DNA of 64,000 bases from Zasmidium citrigriseum. Taxonomy: Eukaryota > Ascomycota > Dothideomycetes > Mycosphaerellales > Mycosphaerellaceae. The position numbers were made by a program, and so were the translations under genes. Below, piece by piece: positions 53,013-62,796 of the stretch. Below the pieces are notes generated by a model, which did not search any database, was not told the origin of the DNA, and worked only from the letters and a program-made list of their open reading frames with translations. Numbering within the stretch: position 1 is the stretch's first letter; each line of letters opens with the position of its first letter. The DNA is taken from the NCBI GenBank assembly GCA_002786025.1, contig NHNW01000002.1:1488001-1552000 (forward strand). The letters are read 5' to 3'.

Positions 53013-53513
53013 CTACTTGAGCCAGTGACGACCACGGATGCTGGCACGGCAGACGTGGCAATAGTAGAGACCACCATCATTTAAGACACCGTAGACCCCG
53101 TAATTACAATTGGGGCAGCGACGTGCCATGTCTTCTGTCTTCCTCGCAGGCGCCGAAACGGTGTCCTTGTATTGTGCCCTCATCGAGGAAGCAAGGTTGA
53201 CGGCGAGACCTGGACACTTCTCGATCAGCTCTTTAAGCTCTGTAGAGGAGTGTTCATTAACATGGTCGTCGTGCTTGAGAGCGACATCCACGAGATGCTG
53301 GCAACTGTCGGAGACCGCGCTCCGACTGCTCTCCGAGGTTGATGAACGCCTGCGACGTTTCACGAAGATCCCCGTGATAACTCTTGGCCAGAATCCTCGA
53401 GTTTGGGATGAGAACGAGGCGGTAGACGGGCCATGAGCCGACACTTCGGCGGATTGTTGGAAGCGTGCGAGTCCGCTTAGGAATGCTTGAGTATCTACCG
53501 CGGATGGCGCCAT
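53013..53513 (-). pseudogene. Frame-disrupted BTB-zinc-ribbon relic J
   Basis: One open frame of 166 residues starts MAPSAVDTQAFLSGLARF (aligning with the first residues of gene K) and ends in a proper zinc ribbon (CPNCNYGVYG...CHVCRASIRGRHW). The section between makes no BTB sense in this frame. In another frame of the same DNA (about 53335-53455) it reads PVYRLVLIPNSRILAKSYHG then LRETSQAFINLGEQSE, which matches the BTB core of I and K. The frame therefore shifts out and back. The part that should hold the second half of the BTB and the KYDVQ intron is missing (about 90-100 residues). Later residues SAVSDSCQHLVDVALKHDD again align with K. The reading frame is still open, so a nonsense-free chimeric protein is possible, but it cannot form the BTB fold. 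Confidence 0.75.
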
Positions 53514-54011
53514 CGTGCGAGTAGTTGGCGTCGGCTCCGATGGCACGGCTGATGGTGTTGTAGCGGAGATGCAGCGGGCGAGAAGCGAGAGTTGAAGTTC
53601 AGAAGCTCGAGCGGAAAGCACGCTAAGGATAAGCTTCGAGCTAGTGCGAACGCTAAATTGTTGTGAGTGAAGGAAACAGCAAATTGCACCTAATCGCTGT
53701 CACATGCTAGCATGTCTAACAAAATAATGATCGTATTTGAAGATATGATGAAAATGCCAGGGCGATAGTTGTCAATGGATTGGTGCAAGCGGACTTGTAG
53801 TCCAGAGATGTCAAGCATTAAACCAGTTACACCGCACGGTATGTCGCCTTTTGACCGCCTATGCCAGGCCTATACCTAAGCTTCACCCTTACGCAATGAG
53901 AGGCCTTCATCTTAAGTAGCTGCCATGTTTTTTCACTCCGCTTTGTTGGGCACATGTCGCATGCGATAGCTGCCCGTTGCCGCCATCCACGAGTCCACCG
54001 ATATTGATGTT
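53514..54011. other. Spacer upstream of relic J
   Basis: About 500 bp with no gene. It contains the octamer TCACATGC at 53700-53707 and a weak tRNA-like stretch near 53770-53830. Confidence 0.45.
53700..53707 (-). promoter_or_regulatory. Shared octamer GCATGTGA upstream of relic J
   Basis: It reads TCACATGC on the plus strand and lies 187 bp before the ATG of J on the minus strand. Confidence 0.35.
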
Positions 54012-54897
54012 TCAGACACGCCTCCAGAAGCTTTCCGGTCCCCAAAGGTGACAATCGAGGCACTGGTAATCCAACTTCGGCTTCGTCTCAAGAATGACTC
54101 TTATGCAGCCACATGCAGAACATTGCCAGCTCTCGTTTCTCGTCGCTTTCGCCGATGCCGCCGCCTTGATGACAGTGACTAGCCTCGAATGCATTGCTTC
54201 CGTGAGTGTGATGGCGAAATCAGGATTCTTCCTCATGAGACCCTTGAGTGCAGGACTGATGGTTTCGCTAACGCCGACTTCTGGATGATCGAGCGCAAAG
54301 GTGACCAGGGTTTGACAAATATCGGGGACGGCAGTCGAGGCCTCGAATGCGGCGGAGAGAATGTCGCAGAAGTCGCGAGTCGTAGTGATTTCCGCGAGAG
54401 AAACCAGGGAGACGTTGAAGTTGTCCGTCGCTGCTTTCTTGAGGGCCTGTGGATGGCTAAATTAGCACCTTCATACTCTCACATGTCTTGGATAATGGCC
54501 CTTCTGGGAGGTATGTGCTTACCTGGACGTCGTACTTGTCAGCTATGATAGCCATTTGTACGTGGAAGCTGGCAGTATGGTCGCGAAAGCCATTCGGGCA
54601 GAGGTAGTCGAAGCGATAAAAATAAGCGATCATTGCTTCGACACATTCAGGCGGATCGTCGGAAAGATCGATGCAGGCTTGCGATGACTCGAGGAAGCGA
54701 CCATCATTGCTGCAGGCCTTGGCGAGGACACTTGACTGAAGCGTAAGAACCAGGCGGTGGACCTTGTGAGAGTTGGTGGCGGTCTTGACGGTGAAGTCGG
54801 ACAGCTCGCCGCAATCGAGGAGAGCGGAGATGCCGTTGAGGATTGGAAGGGCGCCTTCTGGACAGGCGCTGTCGGCGCTGGCTTTTGGTGAAGCCAT
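54012..54897 (-). CDS. BTB protein K with C-terminal zinc ribbon
   Basis: A 269-residue protein. Exons are 54523-54897 and 54012-54446; the 76 nt intron (gtaagc...catccacag) is phase 0, directly after KYDVQ, as in I. BTB core: ELSDFTVKTATNSHKVHRLV, then LTLQSSVLAKACSNDGRFLE and QACIDLSDDPPECVEAMIAY, then HVQMAIIADKYDVQ. The second exon begins ALKKAATDNFNVSLVSLAEI and includes CQTLVTFALDHPEVG. The C-terminal ribbon is CSACGCIRV...CLDCHLWGPESFW. The start at 54897 (MASPKASADS) is preferred; an upstream ATG at 55002 adds a leader-like stretch. It is the closest sister of I and of relic J, so J probably derives from a K-like copy. Confidence 0.86.
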
Positions 54898-55271
54898 GGT
54901 GAGGTGCTTAGAGGAGCCTCGAGTTGTGACGTTGAGGTGGACGAGAGGAGAGAAGATGTCGGAAGAGAGCGTGGAAAGGTCGTGCCCAGCGTGGAAGAGC
55001 AAACGGAAGGCTTGGCGAAGCCGACGCTAGAGAAAGCTTGTTGTCATTCACATGCCGTGACATCAGACATTCACTCGGGATGGGATCGCACTAGCGATGC
55101 TCAATCAGCGCTTCGGCCATTTTCATTCTTCAATTGAGTTGCTCACCTGCATTGGCTGCCCTAACTATTTTACCATAGCGTGAAGCATGCAGACGTGTCA
55201 GTCCTTTGGTCGTTTCTACCAACGACCATCATCAACATCTTCTGCCACCTTTCTCCAAGCTCAACCCTCCC
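54898..55271. other. Spacer in the BTB array
   Basis: About 370 bp with no gene other than the octamer at 55048-55055 (minus strand). Confidence 0.5.
55048..55055 (-). promoter_or_regulatory. Shared octamer GCATGTGA upstream of BTB gene K
   Basis: It reads TCACATGC on the plus strand and lies 151 bp before the ATG of K. Confidence 0.4.
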
Positions 55272-56307
55272 TTAATCATCCCACGCATCACGCTCCGTCC
55301 ACATACGCTGCATGGAGAACCAGAGCGATCCCGAGAAACTGGACTCGCAGTACAAGCAGTCGTACACAGTCTTCATGTACGCAATATCCCCACGCAACTG
55401 CTGTCCAGAGCAATCAGCGCAAACGTGGCGCTGCTTCTCGCCCTGCAGCTCAGACGAGGCCCAGTTCAGACCAGTGTCGACGTGACCACACTTGCAGCAT
55501 TGGTAGTCTACTCCCTTGAAGTAGATGTCTTGGTGGCGCTGCAGCTTTGAGCAAGACGGACAGAAGTACTTCCTCTTCTTCTCTTCCTCTCCCAAACTCT
55601 TCATGGCCGCTTCTTCGTCCTTGAGGTCGATGACTTCCGATTTCCATTTGCCGTCCCATTCCAAATTGCCGTCCGAGTCGAAGCTGGTATCGAAGTCGGG
55701 CATTGATTGAGTCATGACTGGGCCACCTTGGTCGTCGAGGTGGACGCCGATGTGAAAGTCGGGATGTTGCTCAGTGAAGACCATGAGGTAGTCGCAGATT
55801 TCCACGATGGCGGGGAAGCGGTTGAGCGCCGTGAAGACCGTATGGGCCAAGATGGTGCAGTTGATATCAGGAGCCTCGAGGCTTCGCTTCAATTTCGCCG
55901 TCGCAACATCCTTCAGCGCCTACAATATCAGAATTAGCCTGTGTCACCGCTTCCAGGCTTAGCGCAGCCAGATATACCTTGATATACAATTCCTCCGCCA
56001 ATAGCGCCATCTTGACATGGAGTCGCGGCGAGTTCTCGACCTCCTCATAGTCGAATTTGTACATGTACTCAACCACGCCTTGGACGCAGGCATCTCCATG
56101 ACTTGTAAGATCGAGGGAGCCGCCTTGCTCTGTGCACTTGGCAGATAGCAGGCGGGAGTGGTAGCTCAAGACAAGGCGATGAACGGGATACAGGCGGTCG
56201 CCGCAGGTGATAGTGAAGTCGGAGTTCTGTGTGTTGTTGGGGAATGCCGACAGGCCTGCCAGGATTGGTGGCGCGGCCCCGAGGCCATTCGGCTGTGGTG
56301 CTGCCAT
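55272..56307 (-). CDS. BTB protein L with two C-terminal zinc ribbons
   Basis: A 325-residue protein. Exons are 55978-56307 and 55272-55919; the 58 nt intron (gtatat...attgtag) is phase 0 and falls where KYDVQ would be (here ELYIK). BTB core: NSDFTITCGDRLYPVHRLVL, then SYHSRLLSAKC and GSLDLTSHGDACVQGVVEYM. Exon 2 starts ALKDVATAKLKRSLEAPDIN. Two ribbons follow. The first is CPSCSKLQRHQDI...CCKCGHVDTGLNW and the second is CADCSGQQLRGDI...CLYCESSFSGSLW, so the ribbon has been duplicated in tandem within the last exon. A stretch of acidic residues (LDDQGGPVMTQSMPDFD) separates the BTB part from the first ribbon. Confidence 0.85.
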
Positions 56308-56647
56308 GGTTGACAGACTGAGGTGCTGATGGTTTGAGGCGGCGGCAGCAAGTCAAGTGAAGTTTTACTGAGTCACGAGGGAAGCTTCCGACTAGCGCCA
56401 ACGGCTCGCGGAAGGCGCGACTGAGTGAATCTCTAGTCCTGCAGCGCTCATCAGCAGAACAACATCCTTTCCTCAGACGAAACAACATTCCAATTCACTG
56501 ACGATGGAAATGTGATGAAGAGATCATCGCGCAAAACAAGAATCTTCAATACGTACTCGCACCAGGTATCTCAAAAACAAGCACACAACAAAACCAATCC
56601 ATCGTCAACAACCGTCAGTCATCATCAGTGTTATCTCATTGCGCAAC
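56308..56647. other. Spacer upstream of BTB gene L
   Basis: About 340 bp containing the end of the next gene's 3' region and the promoter of L. No gene is seen. Confidence 0.5.
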
Positions 56648-57724
56648 TCATTCCTTCTTTCCAAACGGCAGCTTGTCCTTGACCTTATCCATGAACTTGG
56701 TCTTCTTCTCGCCGCTCGCGGGAGTCGACTCGCTCTTGGGACCGCCGGTGGCACCGCCCGTGTTCTTTGCGGTGTTGTCTTTGACCTCCTCTGTGAAAGT
56801 GTTAGTCATTCTACGACAAGCGTCTGAGTAGTAGGTTGGGATACCCGTAGGCTGACCCTCGGAGCTGGCAACGGCAGCGCCAGAGGACTCCTCGGTCTTC
56901 TTTGCTGCTGGGTTTTCTGGGACAATCTTGCTCTCGCCCCAGTGCTTGTCACCCAAGCGCTCACCTCCAGCAGTTGGGATGGCATCGCGGTTCTCCGGAG
57001 GCTTGCCACCTGCTGGAGCTGGCGGCTTGTGGGCGCTGTCGCCAGAAGTGTCTGTTGGCTCCAGCTTCGACTCCTCCTTTGGCTCCTCCATCTTGGTGTC
57101 GACGGGCTCAGTGGGTTCTGAGGTCGCAGCTGCAGCAGTACCTATGTTAGCTTCTGTAGTGCCAGTCACCGCCTCCTTGACCTGTTGCGTGGTGCTCTTG
57201 GTCGCGGAGTCGTCTGCTGGGACCCAGTTGTTCTGCACAGCCGGACCTGCAGCAGCGACGCCCGTGCCAGCGGCTCCTGCGGCAACAGCGCCAGTGGTGG
57301 TGTCTCCTTGCTTCGCGGTGCCAGCCTCGGATGCTTCCCGCTCCTTCTCTTTCTTGTCACCAAGGAACAGGCCCTTGAGCTGACCGACGATGCTCTTTCT
57401 CTTCTCTTTGTTGCCGGCAGTCGGGCTCTCGACATGCGCAGCTGAGCTCACGCCGCCAGCTCCCTTGGGGATGCCACCAGTTGGGTCCTCGGCGCCTGGA
57501 TTGGAAGCAGGAGGCTGGGGCGTCGCAATGGGCTCCGGCTTGGAGGTCTCTGGAGAGGCAACCGTACCTTGACCGTCTCCCTCACCAAAGACCTTGTGCT
57601 TGATGTGGTCGGTACCATCCTTATGCACTTGATCTGCCGAGCCTGTCAGTAACGGTCCGGAAGTATGCTGACTCGTGTGAGCACGAGTAATGGGCTTCAT
57701 ACCTTGATCGACTACGTCTGCCAT
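56648..57724 (-). CDS. Low-complexity acidic/Ala-rich protein, 320 residues
   Basis: Exons are 57703-57724, 56845-57642 and 56648-56790. Both introns (60 nt, gtatga...actgacag; 54 nt, gtatcc...ttcacag with a perfect gactaac branch) are multiples of three with no stop, so a fully unspliced message would still encode a 370-residue protein. The spliced form starts MADVVDQGSADQVHKDGTDH. The protein is rich in Ala, Glu, Lys, Pro, Thr and Gly, with KEKRKSIVGQLKGLFLGDKK in the middle and KTKFMDKVKDKLPFGKKE at the end. Both are amphipathic basic helices that could bind membranes. It resembles the many unstructured fungal stress or dehydrin-like proteins; no family is certain. Its neighbours give no further clue. 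Confidence 0.7.
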   Translation of the reverse strand: MADVVDQGMKPITRAHTSQHTSGPLLTGSADQVHKDGTDHIKHKVFGEGDGQGTVASPETSKPEPIATPQPPASNPGAEDPTGGIPKGAGGVSSAAHVESPTAGNKEKRKSIVGQLKGLFLGDKKEKEREASEAGTAKQGDTTTGAVAAGAAGTGVAAAGPAVQNNWVPADDSATKSTTQQVKEAVTGTTEANIGTAAAATSEPTEPVDTKMEEPKEESKLEPTDTSGDSAHKPPAPAGGKPPENRDAIPTAGGERLGDKHWGESKIVPENPAAKKTEESSGAAVASSEGQPTGIPTYYSDACRRMTNTFTEEVKDNTAKNTGGATGGPKSESTPASGEKKTKFMDKVKDKLPFGKKE

Positions 57725-58788
57725 TTGGGTGATACTTTTGCAACTTTCAGCGGTTTCCACTCTTGAAAGAGGAGCGATCCTTTGTCTTATACGGTCCAGC
57801 GGCGGTCCACTTTATTCCTTGCTTCTCCCGGAGGATCTCTGGGTGAGGCTGCAGCTGGGGATTCCTGTGAGGCGCGAATGTTCCAGTGGAGACGGATGGT
57901 CGAGGAGCTACGTAAGAGGGCGTAAGGTGGGCGACACGCCAGGCTCCGGGATGACGAGGAGGGAGTCGGTGACAGCGACTGACTTGTTCGGCTGACGGTG
58001 CCGTGACCAGTTTGGCGCGAGTGGCCGCGTGCGAACTCGTGATGCCTCGCCGTCGAAGGATGGCGAGCTGCCAGAGCTGTTTGTTTGGCGCTGTGATGTC
58101 ACCCTGCAGCTTGCGCAAGCTGCGACTTGCATCGCGTCGTTTTTCCTGCTGTGCAAGGCGACATCTTGGTTTCATCTGTCAAAAGCATCGCTTGCGAGGC
58201 CTATCAGGATTGGACGGCCGCGTCTTTATCGCTGGCGAAGCATTTCTCACGCGCGATGCCAAGCAGTCGTACAAACCTTGACCATCTCAGCCTGGCCTTG
58301 TCCCCATAGCCCTCGGTGGGCATCAACGAGATCGGCCTTAACTCATACCAAGACGGACTTCAAATTGGCCCAAGGTATCGATCGTTGGCCGGATATCCAA
58401 GACCAAGGCTGGAGAGAAGCAGCAATCCGAGCATGTCCGCCAACTCGTCGGTGACCAGCAAATGGCCAAGAAGCCGAATAGAAGGGTTGTCCTACAACGA
58501 GGCCCATCACGTTGTATCTGCACGTCGAGGAGCGAAGATGACCATCTTCAAGTCTCGGACGAGAAGGGAAGAACGACAATGATCCCTTTCACGACAAATT
58601 TCGGCATTTTCAAGAAGTCACCCATGGCCGGCAACGCAGGAACGAAGAACTCCCGGCCCCAGACAGAGACATCTTGAAGCCCAGAGTGACAATGGCCAGG
58701 AATAACCACAGCTAATACAACGACAATATCTTGAACGTAGGTCTGCACGAATCTTCGCCCTCCTCTCGTCACTCATTCAATCATCAAA
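57725..58788. other. Intergenic between divergent genes
   Basis: About 1.06 kb. Open frames on the plus strand (58003-58281, 58029-58454) show no domain. Both flanking promoters must lie here. Confidence 0.45.
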
Positions 58789-59880
58789 ATGAAACTCCCA
58801 ACCCTCTTTTCCCTCCCCGAAGCAACAACCCTTACAACCCTCCTCACAACTCTCGCTCCCTCAAACCCATCCGCAGGTTGCGGAACGCCTCTTCCAGCGA
58901 ACTCAACCCTCGGCGGCCCCTCAACAACCCTCTCCCTGCACTCCCCCCTCTCCTCCCCAAACGCAACCCTCCAGTCCCGGAACTACAACCTCCACCTCCC
59001 CCAATCCTACTCCCCCACCTCTCCCCAACCCCTCCTCCTCGTGCTCCACGGCCAATACCAACCGCCCGCTTCCATAGAAAACTACACCCTCTTCTCAACA
59101 CCCGAATTCAACCCCAACTCCATCGTTGTCTACCCCGAAGGCGTCGCGACTCAATGGCTCGGCGACCCCGCCGCACCCCCTAGTGCGGAAGTCAACGATG
59201 TTCAATTCCTCTCCGATCTGCTCGATACCCTGGAATCGCAATTCTGCATCGACACGAATAGGATTTATGCTGCGGGATTCTCGAATGGAGGGGGATTGAC
59301 GGGTCTGCTGGCTTGTAATGAGACTGTTGGGTCGCGATTCGCTGCTCTCGCGGCCGTCGCTGCCGCTTACTACGAAGATGAATCTCTGACGGAGCCGTTG
59401 TTCGGCGAGGGTTGTGTTGGGGGGGAAAATGTGCCCTACCTCGAAATCCACGGCACCGAAGATGCGATAATTGCCTACGATGGGGACAACTCACCCAGCC
59501 CGAACACCTTCCCTGTCCCATCCTTCCTCTCAAGGCTCGCCTCCCTCAACAACTGCGACGCCTCAGAATCCGGAATTGCCGGTCTCACTGGACTCGAAAC
59601 CAACAGCACGCAGATCTTGAACGGCGGCAACGTGACGAAATCCAGCTGGACGTGCGAAGGACGGGAAGACGTGGTGGTGCATTACAAAGTCGAGGGGCTG
59701 GGACATGGATGGCCGAGTACGGTTTACTATGGCGGGATTCTGGATGAGTATCGAAGGGGTCCGACAACGTGGAATGCGAGTGCGGTTATTGGGGAGTGGT
59801 TTTCACGGTGGACGAGGGGGAGTGCGGAGGTGGGGGTTAGCAGTGTGGAGGAGCTGTTGGAGGAGGTTGGGAAGTTGTGA
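58789..59880 (+). CDS. Alpha/beta-hydrolase esterase of the feruloyl-esterase/PHB-depolymerase type (CE1-like)
   Basis: A 363-residue single-exon hydrolase. Catalytic elements are visible: the serine elbow GFSNGGGLTGLLAC (Ser in GFSNG), an aspartate in LEIHGTEDAIIAY and the histidine in GLGHGWPST. QPLLLVLHGQYQPP gives the oxyanion strand. Family members release ferulic or acetic acid from plant xylan or cleave polyester substrates outside the cell. Signal-peptide evidence is weak: the start MKLPTLFSLPEATTLTTLLT is only mildly hydrophobic, but several N-glycosylation sites (NST, NAT, NYT, NET, NVT) support secretion. The start codon is the first ATG after a run of leader-like codons. Codon composition changes sharply near residue 150, from C-rich to G-rich third positions. 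Confidence 0.8.
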   Translation: MKLPTLFSLPEATTLTTLLTTLAPSNPSAGCGTPLPANSTLGGPSTTLSLHSPLSSPNATLQSRNYNLHLPQSYSPTSPQPLLLVLHGQYQPPASIENYTLFSTPEFNPNSIVVYPEGVATQWLGDPAAPPSAEVNDVQFLSDLLDTLESQFCIDTNRIYAAGFSNGGGLTGLLACNETVGSRFAALAAVAAAYYEDESLTEPLFGEGCVGGENVPYLEIHGTEDAIIAYDGDNSPSPNTFPVPSFLSRLASLNNCDASESGIAGLTGLETNSTQILNGGNVTKSSWTCEGREDVVVHYKVEGLGHGWPSTVYYGGILDEYRRGPTTWNASAVIGEWFSRWTRGSAEVGVSSVEELLEEVGKL

Positions 59881-60161
59881 TGAGAATGGGGGAGGTGGTG
59901 ATGGATTGGTGGAAAATGGATATCTTGAATTCATGACGCTGCTAGAAGTTTATGGCTGTCCCCTCGACTTCGGCACCGGCCCGTGATGAGGACCTGCTCA
60001 TTAGAAAAGTCGCACTCCAACCTTGTGAATGCACTGGTGGCCGTCCTTCCCCTCGACGCCTTATCCTGTGATGCAGCAAGGTATCTCTAGCCGTGATCGA
60101 AAAGCCGTGCTGCCGTCCGTGCTCCAACGCTCTCCCCAAAATACTCCATTCGCAATGCCAT

Positions 60162-61328
60162 CTACGAAACTAAATGACGAGGTCAGCATCGACCATAATG
60201 TGAGAGATTGCTTCGACTTACACTTCCACCTATGACCACACACCGTGCACTCACAGAACGTCGTGAGCGGCTCATCAGCGGATCGAGTCTGAGCTTGAGA
60301 GTATGCGACTTTCGATTGCTTGCACTTGCCACAAGTCATCCTGCATCCTTCATTAGCCTAAACGCAAAGCAGACCCTGCACTCCCCGCCGAGGATGCGGC
60401 AGAAAGTACAGGGTCTGGATATGGCATGGAAGTTGTGGACGTACGTCGTTGAGATGGCCTTCTCCTCTTGAGCGGTCATGGCTTTGTTCATGTTCTCCTT
60501 CTCGAGGGCGGCGTCTTGCTGGCGCTTCTCTTCCGACTTGAGCTCGTCCGAGGTCATGGTAACTAAGAACGCAGTCAGTACTGAGGTTCTACGTGTGTTC
60601 CAGCTGTTTGCTGCCTTACCAAACCGTGCTGGAGTGATCTTCATGCTAAAGACATCCTTCCGCAGCAGCGTGTTGCCCTTCATCTTGAGGTTCTGGAATA
60701 GACTCCGCATCTTGGCCTTGTACTCTGCGCCGGTGTTGTTGTTGAAATGCGAGTATGCGGCCACCTCCACCTTACGTGCGACGTCGAGTACTGCATCCGG
60801 CGACTCTTCCGACATGAATGCTATTCCGTCGTACATCAACTTCAGGCAGGCATCGCGAGTCGAATCCCCCGTCACATTGTGATCCACCTTATCCTCCTTC
60901 GTATTTCTCTTCTCCGGCGCGACAGTGCTCTTCCTCAGGCCTGCCTCCTTCTTGATCTCCTTCGGCTGTGGTGCCGGGCTGTTGGTCCCACTACTCCTGC
61001 CATTCGCCGTCGCGCCGTTCAGGGCCTTGTTCGAAGGCGCAGGGCTTCCCTCCGCACCAGCCCGCTTCTTCTTGGACATGTTGACCTCTGCCTTCCATCG
61101 GTTGACGAGCTGACCGGCCTTTTCGCTGACTTTGGGGTCCTTGTTCTGCCGTAGCTTGGTGACTGCGACGCCGATTTTGGACTGTCGGAGGAGATCCTCA
61201 GTGGCCTTGAAGTTCTCGAGGGGCGCGAGGAGGGCGAGGATGGTGCTGGATGAGTCGCCGGACTCTGAGGCTTTGAGGATGTTCTTGCCGGCCTCGTGGA
61301 GCTGCTTTGCGTCCATGGTGGCTGCCAT
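60162..61328 (-). CDS. Transcription elongation factor TFIIS
   Basis: A 317-residue RNA polymerase II elongation factor; it helps backtracked polymerase cleave its transcript, and acts in the nucleus. Exons are 60620-61328, 60445-60562, 60222-60340 and 60162-60169. The N-terminal LW domain ([20 protein letters not shown]), the central helical domain ([20 protein letters not shown]) and the zinc ribbon with [32 protein letters not shown] and GHRWKFS are all present, including the Asp-Glu pair of the ribbon tip. The last exon is only 8 nt: it completes a Phe codon and adds Ser and stop. The introns are 57, 104 and 52 nt. The ATG at 61328 could be replaced by 61316 ([10 protein letters not shown]). 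It is divergent from the mitochondrial recycling factor gene. Confidence 0.92.
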
Positions 61329-61633
61329 ATTGGAATGCGGACTGGCCCGTCCTGGAGGTCGAGGGTGGTGGCGCGGTCGGTATGACGTGTGCTAGGTGTG
61401 GTCGCGGAGGGTGTCGTTGGTTTTTTATGGTGTTGTTGGTGGTGCGCAAGGTGGTTGTTGTGGTTGATGGTCGTGTTTGTAGTGCGAGAGAAAGAGATGC
61501 GGTTGGGGTTGCGGTTGCGGCTGCCCGCATTCGTGGCACGCGAGCGGGCGTCCGTGCGCCAATCGCGGAGAAGGAGCGAGCTTTCGCGCTGCTGAAGACA
61601 AGTGAATGACCAACAGCTGTGCTTGCTGCAATC
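61329..61633. promoter_or_regulatory. Divergent promoter between TFIIS and mitochondrial RRF genes
   Basis: A 305 bp head-to-head spacer that must serve both housekeeping genes. It is G-rich with runs such as ggtggtggcgc and gtggttgttgtgg, and I see no TATA box. No further gene is present. Confidence 0.55.
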
Positions 61634-62600
61634 ATGAGCCTTTCACATGCTCGCACGGCTCAATCAGCTGTTTCCAAAGCTACTAGGCCATTTCTTTCAG
61701 CACGGGCTGTATTCTTGTGCGTCTCGTGCATTGCCCTGATGGATAGCAATCACTAATGAGCACAGGAGTCGTCAAAGGCCCTCTTCGAACCCATCATGTG
61801 AGGTTCTCAGCCGAAAGCCGCTGGGCTCATTGCCCAATCAATCTACCTTCTCGATCGATATTCGTTCATTTTCTACGACTTCGTCTTTGAAGAAGAAAGG
61901 AGGAAAAGCTGCCCGAGATGAGAAGCAAGCTGCATCCAAGTCGAAAGACTCCAAGGATGCATCAAATGAAGACCCCTTCGATTTCTCCGCACTTGAAGGA
62001 GACATCGCCAATGCGATCGAAAACTTGAAGAACGATCTGTCCAAGCTAAGAGCCGGTGGACGCTTCAACCCGGAAAGCGTGGAGAGTCTGCGAGTGCAGC
62101 CAGACAAGAACAACAAGCAGACCATCAAGCTTAGCGATCTTGCTCAAGTCATACCCAAGGGACGAACTGTGCAAGTCCTGGTTGGAGAGAAAGACGTATG
62201 ATTCCATTAGATCTATCTTTTGACTGCTGCTAATGGACAATTCCAGCATGTGAAACCGGTATCCACAGCCATCCAGTCCTCGACCTTATCCCTGACACCG
62301 CAACCTGATCCTACTGGCGCCAATCCACTTATGCTTGTGATCAACATCCCGCCGCCGACCGCCGAATCTCGGAAAGCAGCAGTCGCAGAGGCTACCAAGG
62401 CCGGTGACAAGGCCAGTACCAGTGTGAGAGATGCAAGAGGAAAGCAACAAAAGAAGATGCGGGCAATGCAGTTGGGCAAAAGCGTGAGGCCAGATGATCT
62501 CAAGAAAGCGGGCACGATGATGGAGAAGGTGGTCGAGAAGGGCAGCGCAGAATTGAAGAAGGTCCTAGACAACGCGAAGAAGGTGCTTGAGAGCGGTTAA
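61634..62600 (+). CDS. Mitochondrial ribosome recycling factor
   Basis: A 288-residue protein that splits the mitochondrial ribosome after termination, together with the mitochondrial EF-G2. Exons are 61634-61716, 61766-62195 and 62247-62600, with introns of 49 and 51 nt (phase 2 and phase 0). The N-terminus is a basic Ser/Arg-rich presequence (MSLSHARTAQSAVSKATRPF) suited to matrix import; the cleaved form probably begins near RSFSTTSSLKKK. The RRF fold follows: ENLKNDLSKLRAGGRFNPES, KLSDLAQVIP, then ANPLMLVINIPPPTAESRK and GKQQKKMRAM. The C-terminal helix (AELKKVLDNAKKVLES) ends the triple-helix bundle. Several residues of the bacterial factor are kept, especially the arginine in LRAGG. Confidence 0.9.
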
Positions 62601-62796
62601 CGGATGCAGGTATGGAGCGGCATTAGGGCCTATATGCCTGAGGCATCCCAAGGCGAGAGATGCGCTGCAAATGGAATGTGTCTGGAATCTCCAACGCGAA
62701 GCAAGGAGCGCGTCCAAGGCGCGTCTCCCCGACTTACATCTCTAACAGCTGGCCTCCCATCCTCACCAAGATGGACGCTCTCCAGGAACAACCAAG

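Noticed and set aside
53765..53830. tRNA-like stretch (A-box-like tgtaactggttt and a GGACT/AGTCC stem on the minus strand)
   Set aside because: There is no B-box (GGTTCRANTCC) and no acceptor stem that pairs; only the small hairpin is convincing.
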